Source: JAGTRP01 sp035655235 (lineage in GTDB: Bacteria; Pseudomonadota; Gammaproteobacteria; Burkholderiales; Rhodocyclaceae). Taken from it: a stretch of DNA of 14,597 nt. Both the position numbers and the translations under genes were made by a program. Below the pieces are notes generated by a model that was not told where the DNA came from, made no database searches, and saw only the letters and a list, made by a program, of their open reading frames with translations. The stretch is from contig DASRUX010000367.1 of the NCBI GenBank assembly GCA_035655235.1, positions 1 through 14,597 on the forward strand, given 5' to 3'. Shown one piece after another: positions 6,649 through 14,026 of this stretch (position 1 is the first letter of the stretch; every line of letters begins with the position of its first letter).

Positions 6649-8295
6649 ATGGAACGCGAAGCAATGGAATTCGATGTGGTCATCGTCGGCGGCGGCCCGG
6701 CCGGTCTGGCGACGGCCATCCGCCTGAAGCAGCTGGCGGCGGAAAAGGAGCAGGAAGTGTCGGTCTGCCTGATCGAGAAGGGGGCCGAAATCGGCGCTCA
6801 CATCCTCTCGGGCGCCGTCATGGATCCCCGCGCCCTCACCGAACTCCTGCCCGACTGGAAAGAGCAAGGCGCCCCCCTCAACGCCCCGGTGAGCGAAGAC
6901 CGCTTTTTCATGCTAAGCAACACCGACGGCTTCCAGATTCCCAACTGGCTCCTGCCCAAGTGCTTCCATAACGAAGGCAACTACGTCATCTCCCTGGGCA
7001 ATGTCTGCCGCTGGCTGGGCCAGCAGGCCGAGGCCCTGGGGGTGGAAATCTATCCCGGCTTTGCCGGCGCCGAAGTGCTGGTGGATGAGAACGGCGCCGT
7101 CATGGGCGTCGCCACCGGCGACATGGGCCTGGAGAGAAACGGCGAACCCGGCCCCAACTACCAGCCGGGCATGGAGCTCCACGCCAAATACACTGTCTTC
7201 GCCGAAGGCTGCCGCGGTCACCTGGGCAAGCAGCTGGAAGCCAAGTTCCACCTGCGGGACGAGGCCGATCCCCAGACCTACGGCATTGGGATCAAGGAGC
7301 TGTGGGAGATCAAGCCGGAGCATCACCAGCCCGGCCTGGTGGTCCACACCGGCGGCTGGCCCATGGACGACGCCACCTACGGCGGCGGCTTCCTCTACCA
7401 TCTGGAGAACAATCAGGTGGCCGTCGGCTTCGTGGTCGGCCTGGGCTACCAGAATCCTTTCCTCTCCCCCTTCGAGGAATTCCAGCGTTTCAAGACCCAT
7501 CCCAAAATCCGCGGCTTCTTCGAAGGCGGCAAGCGCATCGCCTACGGCGCCCGGGCGCTGACTGCCGGCGGACTGCAATCCCTGCCCAAGCTGACCTTCC
7601 CCGGCGGCGTGCTGGTGGGGGATGACGCGGGCTTCCTCAACGCCGCCCGCATCAAGGGTTCCCACTGCGCCATCAAGACCGGCTCCCTGGCGGCGGAAGC
7701 CTGCTTTGCGGCCCTCGGCCAGGGCCGCAGCCGGGACGAACTCACCGCCTATCCGGAAGCCTTCCGCCAGAGCTGGCTCTACGAGGAACTGCACCAGGCC
7801 CGCAATTTCAAGCCCTGGATGGCCAAGGGCACCAAGTTCGGTTCCCTGATGTTCGGGATCGACCAGGTTGTCTTCCGGGGCAAGGCGCCGTGGACCCTGC
7901 ACCACAGCAGCCCCGACTACGCCAAACTCAAACCCGCCTCCGAATGCCGGCCCATCGCCTATCCCAAGCCGGATGGGGTGCTGACCTTCGACCGGCTATC
8001 CTCCGTCTTCCTCTCCAACACCAACCACGAAGAAGACCAGCCCTGTCACCTGCAGCTCAAGAACCCGGAAACCCCCATCGCCATCAACCTGGCCCGCTAC
8101 GATGCGCCGGAGCAGCGTTATTGCCCCGCCGGGGTCTATGAGATCGTCCGGGACGAAAAGGGCGAGAACCCGCGCCTCCAGATCAACGCCCAGAACTGCG
8201 TCCACTGCAAGACCTGCGACATCAAGGACCCCACCCAGAACATCAACTGGGTAACGCCCCAGGGTGGCGAAGGGCCGGCCTATCCCAATATGTAG
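6649..8295 (+). CDS. Electron-transfer flavoprotein-ubiquinone oxidoreductase (ETF-QO)
   Basis: A 548-residue membrane-associated flavoprotein passing electrons from ETF, reduced by acyl-CoA dehydrogenases, to ubiquinone. The N-terminal FAD-binding loop is VVIVGGGPAGLATAIRL (10-26). The substrate and quinone domain follows, including GGGFLYHLENNQVAVGFVVG and a second FAD contact GGVLVGDDAGFLN. The C-terminal 4Fe-4S domain has cysteines C492, C517, C520 and C523 (NCVHCKTCDIKDPTQNINW). Length and domain order match characterised ETF-QO proteins. The ATG at 6649 is preceded by AGGGG; the upstream in-frame extension is rejected because it covers the divergent promoter. Its divergent neighbour is an acyl-CoA thioesterase, fitting fatty-acid or amino-acid oxidation. 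No etfAB genes are in the window. Confidence 0.96.
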   Translation: MEREAMEFDVVIVGGGPAGLATAIRLKQLAAEKEQEVSVCLIEKGAEIGAHILSGAVMDPRALTELLPDWKEQGAPLNAPVSEDRFFMLSNTDGFQIPNWLLPKCFHNEGNYVISLGNVCRWLGQQAEALGVEIYPGFAGAEVLVDENGAVMGVATGDMGLERNGEPGPNYQPGMELHAKYTVFAEGCRGHLGKQLEAKFHLRDEADPQTYGIGIKELWEIKPEHHQPGLVVHTGGWPMDDATYGGGFLYHLENNQVAVGFVVGLGYQNPFLSPFEEFQRFKTHPKIRGFFEGGKRIAYGARALTAGGLQSLPKLTFPGGVLVGDDAGFLNAARIKGSHCAIKTGSLAAEACFAALGQGRSRDELTAYPEAFRQSWLYEELHQARNFKPWMAKGTKFGSLMFGIDQVVFRGKAPWTLHHSSPDYAKLKPASECRPIAYPKPDGVLTFDRLSSVFLSNTNHEEDQPCHLQLKNPETPIAINLARYDAPEQRYCPAGVYEIVRDEKGENPRLQINAQNCVHCKTCDIKDPTQNINWVTPQGGEGPAYPNM

Positions 8296-8304
8296 GGCTT
8301 GTAA

Positions 8305-8348
8305 GGGGCTGCGCCCCCATGGCATCGCCCCAGACCGGCTCTGGGGCG
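8305..8348 (+). other. Two consecutive hairpins downstream of ETF-QO
   Basis: GGGGC-TGC-GCCCC (8305-8317) is followed by TCGCCCCAGA-CCGGC-TCTGGGGCGA (8325-8349, ten-base stem). Only a weak TTTT occurs nine bases later (8359-8362), so neither is a canonical intrinsic terminator. They may stabilise the ETF-QO mRNA 3' end or terminate with Rho. Confidence 0.5.
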
Positions 8349-8395
8349 AATGCTGTAGTTTTGCCGCGGTGCAGCAGGCGGTCAGACAAATCCGA

Positions 8396-8401
8396 TATAA
8401 T
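8396..8401 (+). promoter_or_regulatory. -10 element of fabI
   Basis: TATAAT, a perfect -10, lies 28 bases before the fabI ATG and just after the ETF-QO hairpins. No good -35 is found at 16-18 bases upstream (AGCAGG region), so the promoter may need an activator or be moderate. Predicted start about 8408. Confidence 0.6.
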
Positions 8402-8429
8402 CGTCCGGCTATTACCCACGGGAGGATGT

Positions 8430-9227
8430 ATGGGCTTTCTTGCCGACAAGAAGATCCTGATTACCGGTCTGCTTTCGAAGCATTCCATCGCCTATGGCAT
8501 CGCCAAGGCCTGCCACCGCGAAGGCGCTCAACTCGCCTTTACTTTTCAGAACGAGCGGTTCGAAGACCGCGTCAAGAAATTTGCCGCTGAGTTCGGCAGC
8601 GAACTGACTTTCCCGCTGGATGTGGGAAGCGACGAGCAGATCAACAACCTGTTCGCCGAACTGGGCAAGCACTGGGACGGCCTGGACGGCCTCGTCCATT
8701 CCATCGCCTACGCCCCGGCCGATGCCATTGAAGGCGACTTCCTGGAAGGCATGTCCCGAGACGCCTTCCGCATCGCCCACGAGATTTCCTCCTACAGCTA
8801 CCCGGCTCTGGCCAAGGCCGCCCGCCCCATGATGCAGGGCCGCAAGGCTGCCCTCCTCGCCCTGTCCTACCTGGGCGCCGAGCGCACCATGCCCAACTAC
8901 AACACCATGGGCCTCGCCAAGGCCAGCCTGGAAGCGGCCACCCGCTACCTGGCCTTCAGCCTCGGCCCCGAAGGCATCCGCGCCAATTCCATTTCCGCCG
9001 GCCCGATCAAGACCCTGGCCGCCTCCGGCATTGGCAACTTCGGCAAGCTGCTGTCCTACAACGCCCACCACGCCCCCCTGCGCCGCAACGTGACCATCGA
9101 GGAAGTCGGCAACGCCGCCGCCTTCATGCTCTCCGACCTGGCCAGCGGCATCACTGGTGAAATCCTCTACGTCGATGGCGGCATCAACACCGTCGCCATG
9201 GGCAACGCGGAACCCTGGGCCGGCTGA
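8430..9227 (+). CDS. fabI: Enoyl-ACP reductase FabI (NADH)
   Basis: FabI reduces trans-2-enoyl-ACP in the last step of each fatty-acid elongation cycle. The protein is 265 residues (E. coli 262), a short-chain dehydrogenase fold. The N-terminal cofactor loop ITGLLSKHSIAYGIAKA (11-27) is typical. The catalytic residues Y147, Y157 and K164 (YLGAERTMPNYNTMGLAK) match E. coli Y146, Y156 and K163. The ATG at 8430 follows GGAGG at 8421-8425, a spacing of four bases; another ATG at 8426 is out of frame. A consensus -10 precedes the gene and a strong terminator follows it, so it is probably monocistronic. Position 93 is Ala where E. coli has Gly, a natural variation among FabI proteins. Confidence 0.96.
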   Translation: MGFLADKKILITGLLSKHSIAYGIAKACHREGAQLAFTFQNERFEDRVKKFAAEFGSELTFPLDVGSDEQINNLFAELGKHWDGLDGLVHSIAYAPADAIEGDFLEGMSRDAFRIAHEISSYSYPALAKAARPMMQGRKAALLALSYLGAERTMPNYNTMGLAKASLEAATRYLAFSLGPEGIRANSISAGPIKTLAASGIGNFGKLLSYNAHHAPLRRNVTIEEVGNAAAFMLSDLASGITGEILYVDGGINTVAMGNAEPWAG

Positions 9228-9243
9228 TTTCCGCCTCGCCCAA

Positions 9244-9273
9244 AAAGAAAGCCGGCCAATTGGCCGGCTTTTT
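9244..9273. terminator. Bidirectional intrinsic terminator between fabI and ppiD
   Basis: GCCGGCC-AATT-GGCCGGC (9251-9268) is flanked by AAAGAAA on the left and TTTTT on the right, so it can terminate fabI on the plus strand and ppiD on the minus strand. Confidence 0.92.
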
Positions 9274-9297
9274 CATTGGCGGTCTGCCAAAAAGCGC

Positions 9298-11184
9298 TTA
9301 GCGCTCCTTGGCCTCCAGGGCAGCCTGGTTGATCTCCACCTTGTAGCGGGCCCGCAGGGCCGCCAGGAAGGACTGGACATCCTCCTGCATCGCCAAGCCG
9401 CCCAGTTGGCGGGCCATAGCTTGGCGCTTGGCCTCGTCGATTTTGTCACCGGCTTCCACCTTCACCACCTTGTAGAGGGCGTAGCCGTTGCCCTGGACAT
9501 CCAGGCCGGCGTAGGCAGGCAGCTTGGACACATCGGCCTTGAAGATGGCCTGCACGGCCTGGGGCGGCAGTTGGGAAGCTTCCAGGCGGGAAACGGTCTT
9601 GGCCGAACCCCAGGCAATCTGCTGAGCCTCGCCCTTCTTGAGGGCTTCCAGCTTGGCTTCGCCGGCCTTCTTCGCCAGCGCCTGGGCTTCCTGGTGCTTC
9701 AGCAGGGCCTCGATCTTGTCCTTGACGGCCTCGAAGGGCTGCAGGGCAGCGGGCTTGTATTCCAGGACATGGGCCGCCACCAGGGTGTTGGGCGCCACTT
9801 CCACCGCCTCGGTGTTCCGCTTGTTCTTCACGGCGTCATCGGAGAAGACGGCGGACAAGAGCTTGGCGTTGGCCAGGGGGCCGTTAGCCGGGTTGGGCTG
9901 GCGGGTCAGCCAGCCGGACTGCTGGATGGTCAGCTTGAACTTGTCGGCGACGGGCTTGAGGCTGTCGGACTGCTCATACACCTGGTTGATGAAGCCTTCG
10001 GCGGCCTCCGCGAACTTGCGGGCTGCAGCCTGAGTTTTCAGTTCGGACTCGATTTCCGGCCGCACCTCGGCAAAGGGCTTCACCCCCGCCGGACGGATAC
10101 CGGTGACCTTGATGATATGGAAGCCGAAATCGGATTCCACGATGCCGGAGATTTCGCCTTCCTTCAGCTTGAAGGCGGTGTCGTCGAAGGCCTTGACCAT
10201 CGCGCCCCGGCCGAAGAAGCCGAGGTCGCCGCCCTTGGCGGCAGAGCCGGGGTCCTGGGAATACTTTTTGGCCAGTTCGGCGAAGGCAGCCGGGTTCTTC
10301 TGGACTTCCTTCAATACTTCCTCGGCCTTCGCCTTGGCCTGGGCCTTGTCGCCCTTGTCGGTGGAGATCAGGATATGGGAGGCGCGACGCTGTTCCGGCA
10401 ACGGGTAGCGGTCCTTGTGGCTCTCGTACCAGGACTTGACCTCGGCATCGCTCACGGCCACCTGGGATTCGATGGCCGGCAGGGACAGGACCACGTATTC
10501 GACCCGGGCCTGCTCGGGAATCTCGAAGCGCTTGCTGTTGGCATCGTAGAACTTCTTGGCGGCGCCCTCCTCCAGCTTCGCCTGGGACAGGAAGTCGTCG
10601 GCGGAGAGGCGATACTCCTGCACGTCCCGCTTCTCGCCCTGCAGGGCCACCACGCGGTCGCTCACGGTGCGGGGAATGAAGCCGGACTGGCCGATGCCGC
10701 CGGCCAGTTGCTGTAAGAGCAGGTCCTGGCGGACCTGGGCGACGAAGCCGTCCGGAGTCATGCCCTGGGAACGCAACACTGACTCCGCACGCGCTAACGA
10801 ATACTGGCCGTCGACCTTGAAAGCCTCAATGCTGTCCCGGACACGGCGCACGGCATCGTCACTGACAACCAGGTGGCTCTTGCCGGCCTCCAGGAGGAGC
10901 ACGCGCTGGTCGATGAGGCCGTCCAACACGGCCTTGCGGGCCTGGGGATTATCCAGCAGCTTGGGGTTGATGTTGCCGAACTGGCCCCGTAGCCGCTCCT
11001 GCTGGTCGCGCAGGGCCTGCTGGAATTGCTGCTGGGTGATCTTGACGTCGCCGATCTTGGCCACGTCACTATCATTGCCAACGTTCCGGATATAGGACTC
11101 GACACCGAAGAAGGCGAACGGCAAGGTGATCAGGGCGAGGAAAACCTGGACGATCCTTTTGTTGTTGCGGACTGCGTCGAACAT
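9298..11184 (-). CDS. ppiD: PpiD-type periplasmic peptidyl-prolyl isomerase/chaperone, inner-membrane anchored
   Basis: A 628-residue protein, as expected for PpiD, a chaperone at the periplasmic side of the Sec translocon. Residues 1-10 are cytoplasmic and basic, and 11-32 (IVQVFLALITLPFAFFGVES) form the single membrane anchor. A SurA-like N-terminal chaperone region spans about 35-250. A parvulin domain spans about 266-363, with RRASHILIS (H270), SQDPGSAAKGGDLGFFGRG and SDFGFHIIKV (H356). A C-terminal chaperone region follows. E. coli PpiD has an inactive parvulin domain; here the usual parvulin residues are largely present, so activity is possible. No good ribosome site precedes the ATG at 11184. 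It lies downstream of tRNA-Asp and its terminator, and convergent with fabI. Confidence 0.93.
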   Translation of the reverse strand: MFDAVRNNKRIVQVFLALITLPFAFFGVESYIRNVGNDSDVAKIGDVKITQQQFQQALRDQQERLRGQFGNINPKLLDNPQARKAVLDGLIDQRVLLLEAGKSHLVVSDDAVRRVRDSIEAFKVDGQYSLARAESVLRSQGMTPDGFVAQVRQDLLLQQLAGGIGQSGFIPRTVSDRVVALQGEKRDVQEYRLSADDFLSQAKLEEGAAKKFYDANSKRFEIPEQARVEYVVLSLPAIESQVAVSDAEVKSWYESHKDRYPLPEQRRASHILISTDKGDKAQAKAKAEEVLKEVQKNPAAFAELAKKYSQDPGSAAKGGDLGFFGRGAMVKAFDDTAFKLKEGEISGIVESDFGFHIIKVTGIRPAGVKPFAEVRPEIESELKTQAAARKFAEAAEGFINQVYEQSDSLKPVADKFKLTIQQSGWLTRQPNPANGPLANAKLLSAVFSDDAVKNKRNTEAVEVAPNTLVAAHVLEYKPAALQPFEAVKDKIEALLKHQEAQALAKKAGEAKLEALKKGEAQQIAWGSAKTVSRLEASQLPPQAVQAIFKADVSKLPAYAGLDVQGNGYALYKVVKVEAGDKIDEAKRQAMARQLGGLAMQEDVQSFLAALRARYKVEINQAALEAKER

Positions 11185-11213
11185 GGCGGGCGCTTTATCT
11201 GAAAGATGAAAAT

Positions 11214-11241
11214 AAAAAAGGCGAACTCGCGTTCGCCTTTT
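11214..11241 (-). terminator. Intrinsic terminator after tRNA-Asp
   Basis: On the minus strand, AAAAGGCGAAC-GCGA-GTTCGCCTTTT is an 11-base-pair stem followed by TTTATTTT. It lies nine bases beyond the tRNA CCA end and about 30 bases before ppiD, so it probably separates the two transcripts. Confidence 0.88.
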
Positions 11242-11249
11242 GTGTTCTT

Positions 11250-11326
11250 TGGCGGAGTGGACGGGACTCGAACCCGCGACCCCCGGCGTGACAGGCCGGT
11301 ATTCTAACCGACTGAACTACCACTCC
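11250..11326 (-). tRNA. tRNA-Asp (anticodon GUC)
   Basis: A 77-base cloverleaf on the minus strand. The acceptor stem is GGAGTGG/CCACTCC with discriminator G, the D-arm contains GTTCAGTCGGTTAGAAT, the anticodon arm is CCGGC-CTGTCAC-GCCGG giving GUC, and the T-arm is GCGGG-TTCGAGT-CCCGT. The CCA end is encoded (11250-11252). The G discriminator and GUC anticodon fit aspartate. Confidence 0.98.
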
Positions 11327-11333
11327 GCGCTCC

Positions 11334-11361
11334 AGCTAACCGCTGAAAGACCGCATGTTAA
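11334..11361 (-). promoter_or_regulatory. Possible tRNA-Asp promoter
   Basis: On the minus strand, TTAACA (11356-11361) as -35 is 16 bases from TTAGCT (11334-11339) as -10. The -35 is good and the -10 weak, but the position fits a start just before the tRNA 5' end. Confidence 0.35.
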
Positions 11362-11450
11362 CACAGTCCGCGGCAAAGCGGAACCATTCGCGCCGAAATT
11401 GCAATGGGGTGAAGAACCCGCCGTTCCACTATCCCTGGCATCAATGCAGT

Positions 11451-11479
11451 TTGACAGCTTCAAGACGAGTGGGTAAGTT
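11451..11479 (+). promoter_or_regulatory. Possible promoter of the cyclic-nucleotide-binding protein gene
   Basis: TTGACA (11451-11456), a perfect -35, is followed after 17 bases by TAAGTT (11474-11479), a modest -10. A start near 11486 would favour translation from the GTG at 11514 over the GTG at 11469. Confidence 0.4.
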
Positions 11480-11513
11480 GCCCAGACCCTCCAACTGCGC
11501 CGATAAGCCTGCC

Positions 11514-11969
11514 GTGAGCCAGAAAATTGCCGACCTGATCGACGGCCTGGACCTGCTCCAGGACTTTGCCTACCACGACCTCGAAATCCTCAGCCGCTAC
11601 CTGGGCCAATCCAGCGTGGACAAGGGCGATGTGATCTTCAACGAGGGTGATCCGGGGAGCTTCATGCTCATCCTCATCGACGGGCGCATCTCCATCTACA
11701 AGAGCGGCGAGAGCGGCCGCCATCTGCTCTCCTACGAGGGCAAGGGCCGCATCATCGGAGAGATGGCCCTCCTGGACCGGGAGCGGCGCTCCGCCCAGTG
11801 CGTGGCCGAGACAGCCTGCGAATTCGTCACCATCAATCACGAAAGCCTGGACAAGCTGGCGGCGGAACACCCCGCCGTGGCCTATCGCTTCATGTCTTCC
11901 CTCGCCCGACTGTTGTCCAAGCGCCTGCGCCGCACCTCCGGCATCCTGGCCGAGCACCTGACGACCTAG
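11514..11969 (+). CDS. Stand-alone cyclic-nucleotide-binding domain protein
   Basis: A protein of 151 residues if the GTG at 11514 is used. It is a single CRP-type cyclic-nucleotide-binding domain, with FNEGDPGSFMLILIDGRISIY (about 42-62) as the beta-roll and IGEMALLDRERRSAQ (81-95) as the phosphate-binding cassette. E83 and R92-S93 match the cyclic-nucleotide-contacting positions of CRP, so cAMP or cGMP binding is plausible. There is no DNA-binding helix-turn-helix, kinase or channel domain, so the output must be another protein. The start is uncertain: GTG at 11469 gives 166 residues. No ATG fits and neither start has a strong ribosome site. The candidate promoter favours 11514. It is convergent with the LysR gene, sharing the bases CTAG at their stops. 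Confidence 0.8.
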   Translation: MSQKIADLIDGLDLLQDFAYHDLEILSRYLGQSSVDKGDVIFNEGDPGSFMLILIDGRISIYKSGESGRHLLSYEGKGRIIGEMALLDRERRSAQCVAETACEFVTINHESLDKLAAEHPAVAYRFMSSLARLLSKRLRRTSGILAEHLTT

Positions 11970-12874
11970 CCCCGCCCCAGCCTTTCCGCCAGGAAATCCA
12001 CGAAGACCCGGATTTTTGGGGGCAGGTGGACCTGGGGCAGCCAGATGGCGAAGGCCGTCTGCTGGAAGGGACCGGCCGGGGTCCAGTCGGGCAGGAGGGC
12101 CACCAGCCGGCCTTGGCGCAACTCCTCCGCCACCGCATAGCGGGCCACCAGGCCGACGCCCACGCCGGCCAGGATCAGGTCCCGGACCGCCTCGCTGCTA
12201 TTGACCACCACGTTGCCATCCACCCGCACCGTTTCCCGCTGCCCGTCCCGCTGGAAAACCCATTCGCTGCCCAGGTCCCGGTAGCCGTAGTACAGGCAGT
12301 TGAGGCCCGCCAAGTCCCGGGGGGACACCACCGACTTTCCTTCCAGGTAGGCCGGAGCCGCGCAGACCACGAAATCGATAGGCATGAGCAGCTTGGCCAC
12401 TACCGGATCCGGCGGCGAGCGCACGAGGCGGATAGCCACGTCGAACCCTTCTTCCGCCAGGTCAACCAGGCGATCCAGGAGGGTGAGCTGGACCCGCACC
12501 TCCGGGTAGGCCGCCAGGAATTCGGCCAGGAGCGGCACCAGGCAGAGCCGGCCGAAGGCCACTGAAGTCGTTACCCGCAGGAGCCCCCGGGGCGCCTCCC
12601 GCAGGTTCGCCACCTGGCCCCGCGCTTCTTCCAGCAAGGCCAGGGACTGCACCGCCCGGCCGTGGATGGCCCGGCCGGCCTCGGTCATGGACAGGGAACG
12701 GGTACTGCGGTTGAGGAGCCGCACCCCGAGGCTGCGCTCCAGGCGATCCACCTTTTTGCTGATGGCCGACTTGGCGATGCCCAGCCGCCGCCCGGCGCCG
12801 GAAAAGCTGCCCTGCTCCACCACCGTGGCGAAGACGGCGATGTCCTCGATCTGCTCCAGCAGGGTCCTGTCCAT
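11966..12874 (-). CDS. LysR-family transcriptional regulator
   Basis: A 302-residue protein of typical LysR length. The N-terminal winged helix spans about 9-66 (FATVVEQGSFSGAGRRLGIAKSAISKKVDRLERSLGVRLL, shown in part: SFSGAGRRLGIAKSAISKKV at 23-42), and a periplasmic-binding-protein-like effector domain covers about 95-300. An ATG at 12904 is possible, but the ATG at 12874 (MDRTLLEQIEDIAVF) gives the usual length and has GAGA about ten bases upstream. It is divergent from the tautomerase/isochorismatase pair, 103 bases away, and so is the likely regulator of that operon. The effector is unknown. It belongs by style to the large group containing DsdC/AaeR-like regulators, but I cannot name the subfamily. 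Confidence 0.9.
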   Translation of the reverse strand: MDRTLLEQIEDIAVFATVVEQGSFSGAGRRLGIAKSAISKKVDRLERSLGVRLLNRSTRSLSMTEAGRAIHGRAVQSLALLEEARGQVANLREAPRGLLRVTTSVAFGRLCLVPLLAEFLAAYPEVRVQLTLLDRLVDLAEEGFDVAIRLVRSPPDPVVAKLLMPIDFVVCAAPAYLEGKSVVSPRDLAGLNCLYYGYRDLGSEWVFQRDGQRETVRVDGNVVVNSSEAVRDLILAGVGVGLVARYAVAEELRQGRLVALLPDWTPAGPFQQTAFAIWLPQVHLPPKIRVFVDFLAERLGRG

Positions 12875-12977
12875 GGCTATCGTTCTCGATATGGAAACAT
12901 TCAATCATCAATTTGGCGGATTGTACCCACGACTACCCCTTGGAAGAATGGGCTCGTCATCAACCAGGAGAACCGAC

Positions 12978-13379
12978 ATGCCCTTCATCCGCCTTTCCCT
13001 GGCCGGCACCAGCCTGCCCACCGACCGGATCGCCCAGCTTCAAGACGGCACCACCGACCTCATGGCCGAGATTCTCGGCAAGCGCCGGGAGGTGGTCGTG
13101 GTGGCCGTGGAAACCAGCCCGGCCCTCAACTGGTCCGTGAATGGCAAGCCCCTGGCGGAAGCCGCCGCCCTCGCCCAGATGGAGGCCTTCATCACCGCCG
13201 GCACCAATACCGGCGAGGAAATAGCCGCCTTCATCCGGGCCGCCCACGCCCTCCTTGTATCGGCCATTGGCGGTGAGGCCTCGCCCATCTACGTCCAGGT
13301 CCTGGAAATCCCGGCCGGCGACTGGGGCTACGACGGCGAAACCCAGGCCGCCCGCAAGCGGGCCGCCCAATCCCTGTAA
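12978..13379 (+). CDS. Tautomerase-family protein (fused two-unit 4-oxalocrotonate tautomerase fold)
   Basis: A 133-residue protein starting MPFIRLSL; removal of Met would expose Pro as the N-terminal catalytic base of the tautomerase superfamily. Two beta-alpha-beta units of about 60 residues can be seen: 2-60, ending in VVVVAVE, and about 65-125, ending in PIYVQVLEI. Members with this length include MIF-like and dehalogenase-like enzymes as well as uncharacterised ones. AGGAG at 12966-12970 lies seven bases before the ATG. The isochorismatase-family gene follows after nine bases, with its ribosome site covering this stop, so they are one operon. Tautomerase fold is well supported; the substrate is unknown. 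Confidence 0.85.
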   Translation: MPFIRLSLAGTSLPTDRIAQLQDGTTDLMAEILGKRREVVVVAVETSPALNWSVNGKPLAEAAALAQMEAFITAGTNTGEEIAAFIRAAHALLVSAIGGEASPIYVQVLEIPAGDWGYDGETQAARKRAAQSL

Positions 13380-13388
13380 GGAGGCACC

Positions 13389-13991
13389 ATGGCACCCCAA
13401 ACTCTGCGCACCTGGGCGGGCATCCCGCCTGTGGTTCAAATCCGGCCCGCCGAAACCGCCCTCCTCCTCATCGACTACCAGCGGGAATACCTGGACGGCC
13501 GCTTGCCCCTAACCGGCGCAGCCGCCGCCATCCGCGGTGCCGAGGCGCTGATGGCCCTGGCTGACGGGGCCGGCATCCCGGTCATCCATATCCACCACAT
13601 CGCCGCCAAGTCCGACGCCACCCTGTTCGCCCCCGGCACGACGGCGGTAGAGCCCATCCCCGGGCTGGAGCCGCGGGAAGGCCACCACCGCCTGACCAAG
13701 GGAATGCCCTCATCCTTCCACGGCACCGGGCTGGACGAATTGCTGCGGGTACAAGGAATCGGCTGCCTGCTGATTGCGGGCTTCATGACCCACATGTGCG
13801 TGGATACCACCACCCGGGACGCCGTCCACCGGGGCTACCGGGCCGTGGTAGCGGGGGATACCTGCGCTTCCCGTCCCCTGCCCGGCGGAATCGACGGGAA
13901 AACCCAGCACCGGGCAAGCCTGGCGGCCCTGGCGGACCGCTTTGCCGACGTTGTCAGCGTTGAAGCGTTGGAGAGATTGCTGACGGCCTGA
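13389..13991 (+). CDS. Isochorismatase-family cysteine hydrolase
   Basis: A 200-residue cytoplasmic hydrolase. The catalytic triad of the family is visible: D29 (LLIDYQREYLDG), K104 (RLTKGMPSSF) and C137 (GFMTHMCVDTT, with the preceding turn typical of the cis-peptide site). Members act on nicotinamide, ureidoacrylate, carbamoyl sarcosine or isochorismate; the presence of the nucleophilic Cys favours an amidase-type reaction rather than true isochorismatase chemistry. AAGGAGG (13378-13384) overlaps the tautomerase stop codon and lies four bases before the ATG, indicating translational coupling. The LysR gene upstream is the probable regulator. Substrate unknown. Confidence 0.9.
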   Translation: MAPQTLRTWAGIPPVVQIRPAETALLLIDYQREYLDGRLPLTGAAAAIRGAEALMALADGAGIPVIHIHHIAAKSDATLFAPGTTAVEPIPGLEPREGHHRLTKGMPSSFHGTGLDELLRVQGIGCLLIAGFMTHMCVDTTTRDAVHRGYRAVVAGDTCASRPLPGGIDGKTQHRASLAALADRFADVVSVEALERLLTA

Positions 13992-14026
13992 AAGGCTTCA
14001 ACAGCCGCCCCAACGGACAGGGACTC

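Noticed and set aside
8706..8708. FabI Ala93 in place of E. coli Gly93 as a triclosan-resistance marker
   Set aside because: Ala at this position occurs naturally in other FabI proteins, including triclosan-sensitive ones, so resistance cannot be inferred.
9157..10716. Long plus-strand ORF of 519 codons opposite ppiD
   Set aside because: It begins inside fabI, crosses the bidirectional terminator and mirrors ppiD; no ribosome site or domain supports it.
11240..11476. Short plus-strand ORF including the tRNA
   Set aside because: Its start is antisense to tRNA-Asp, giving the well-known spurious peptide WTGLEPATPGVTGR-type translation.
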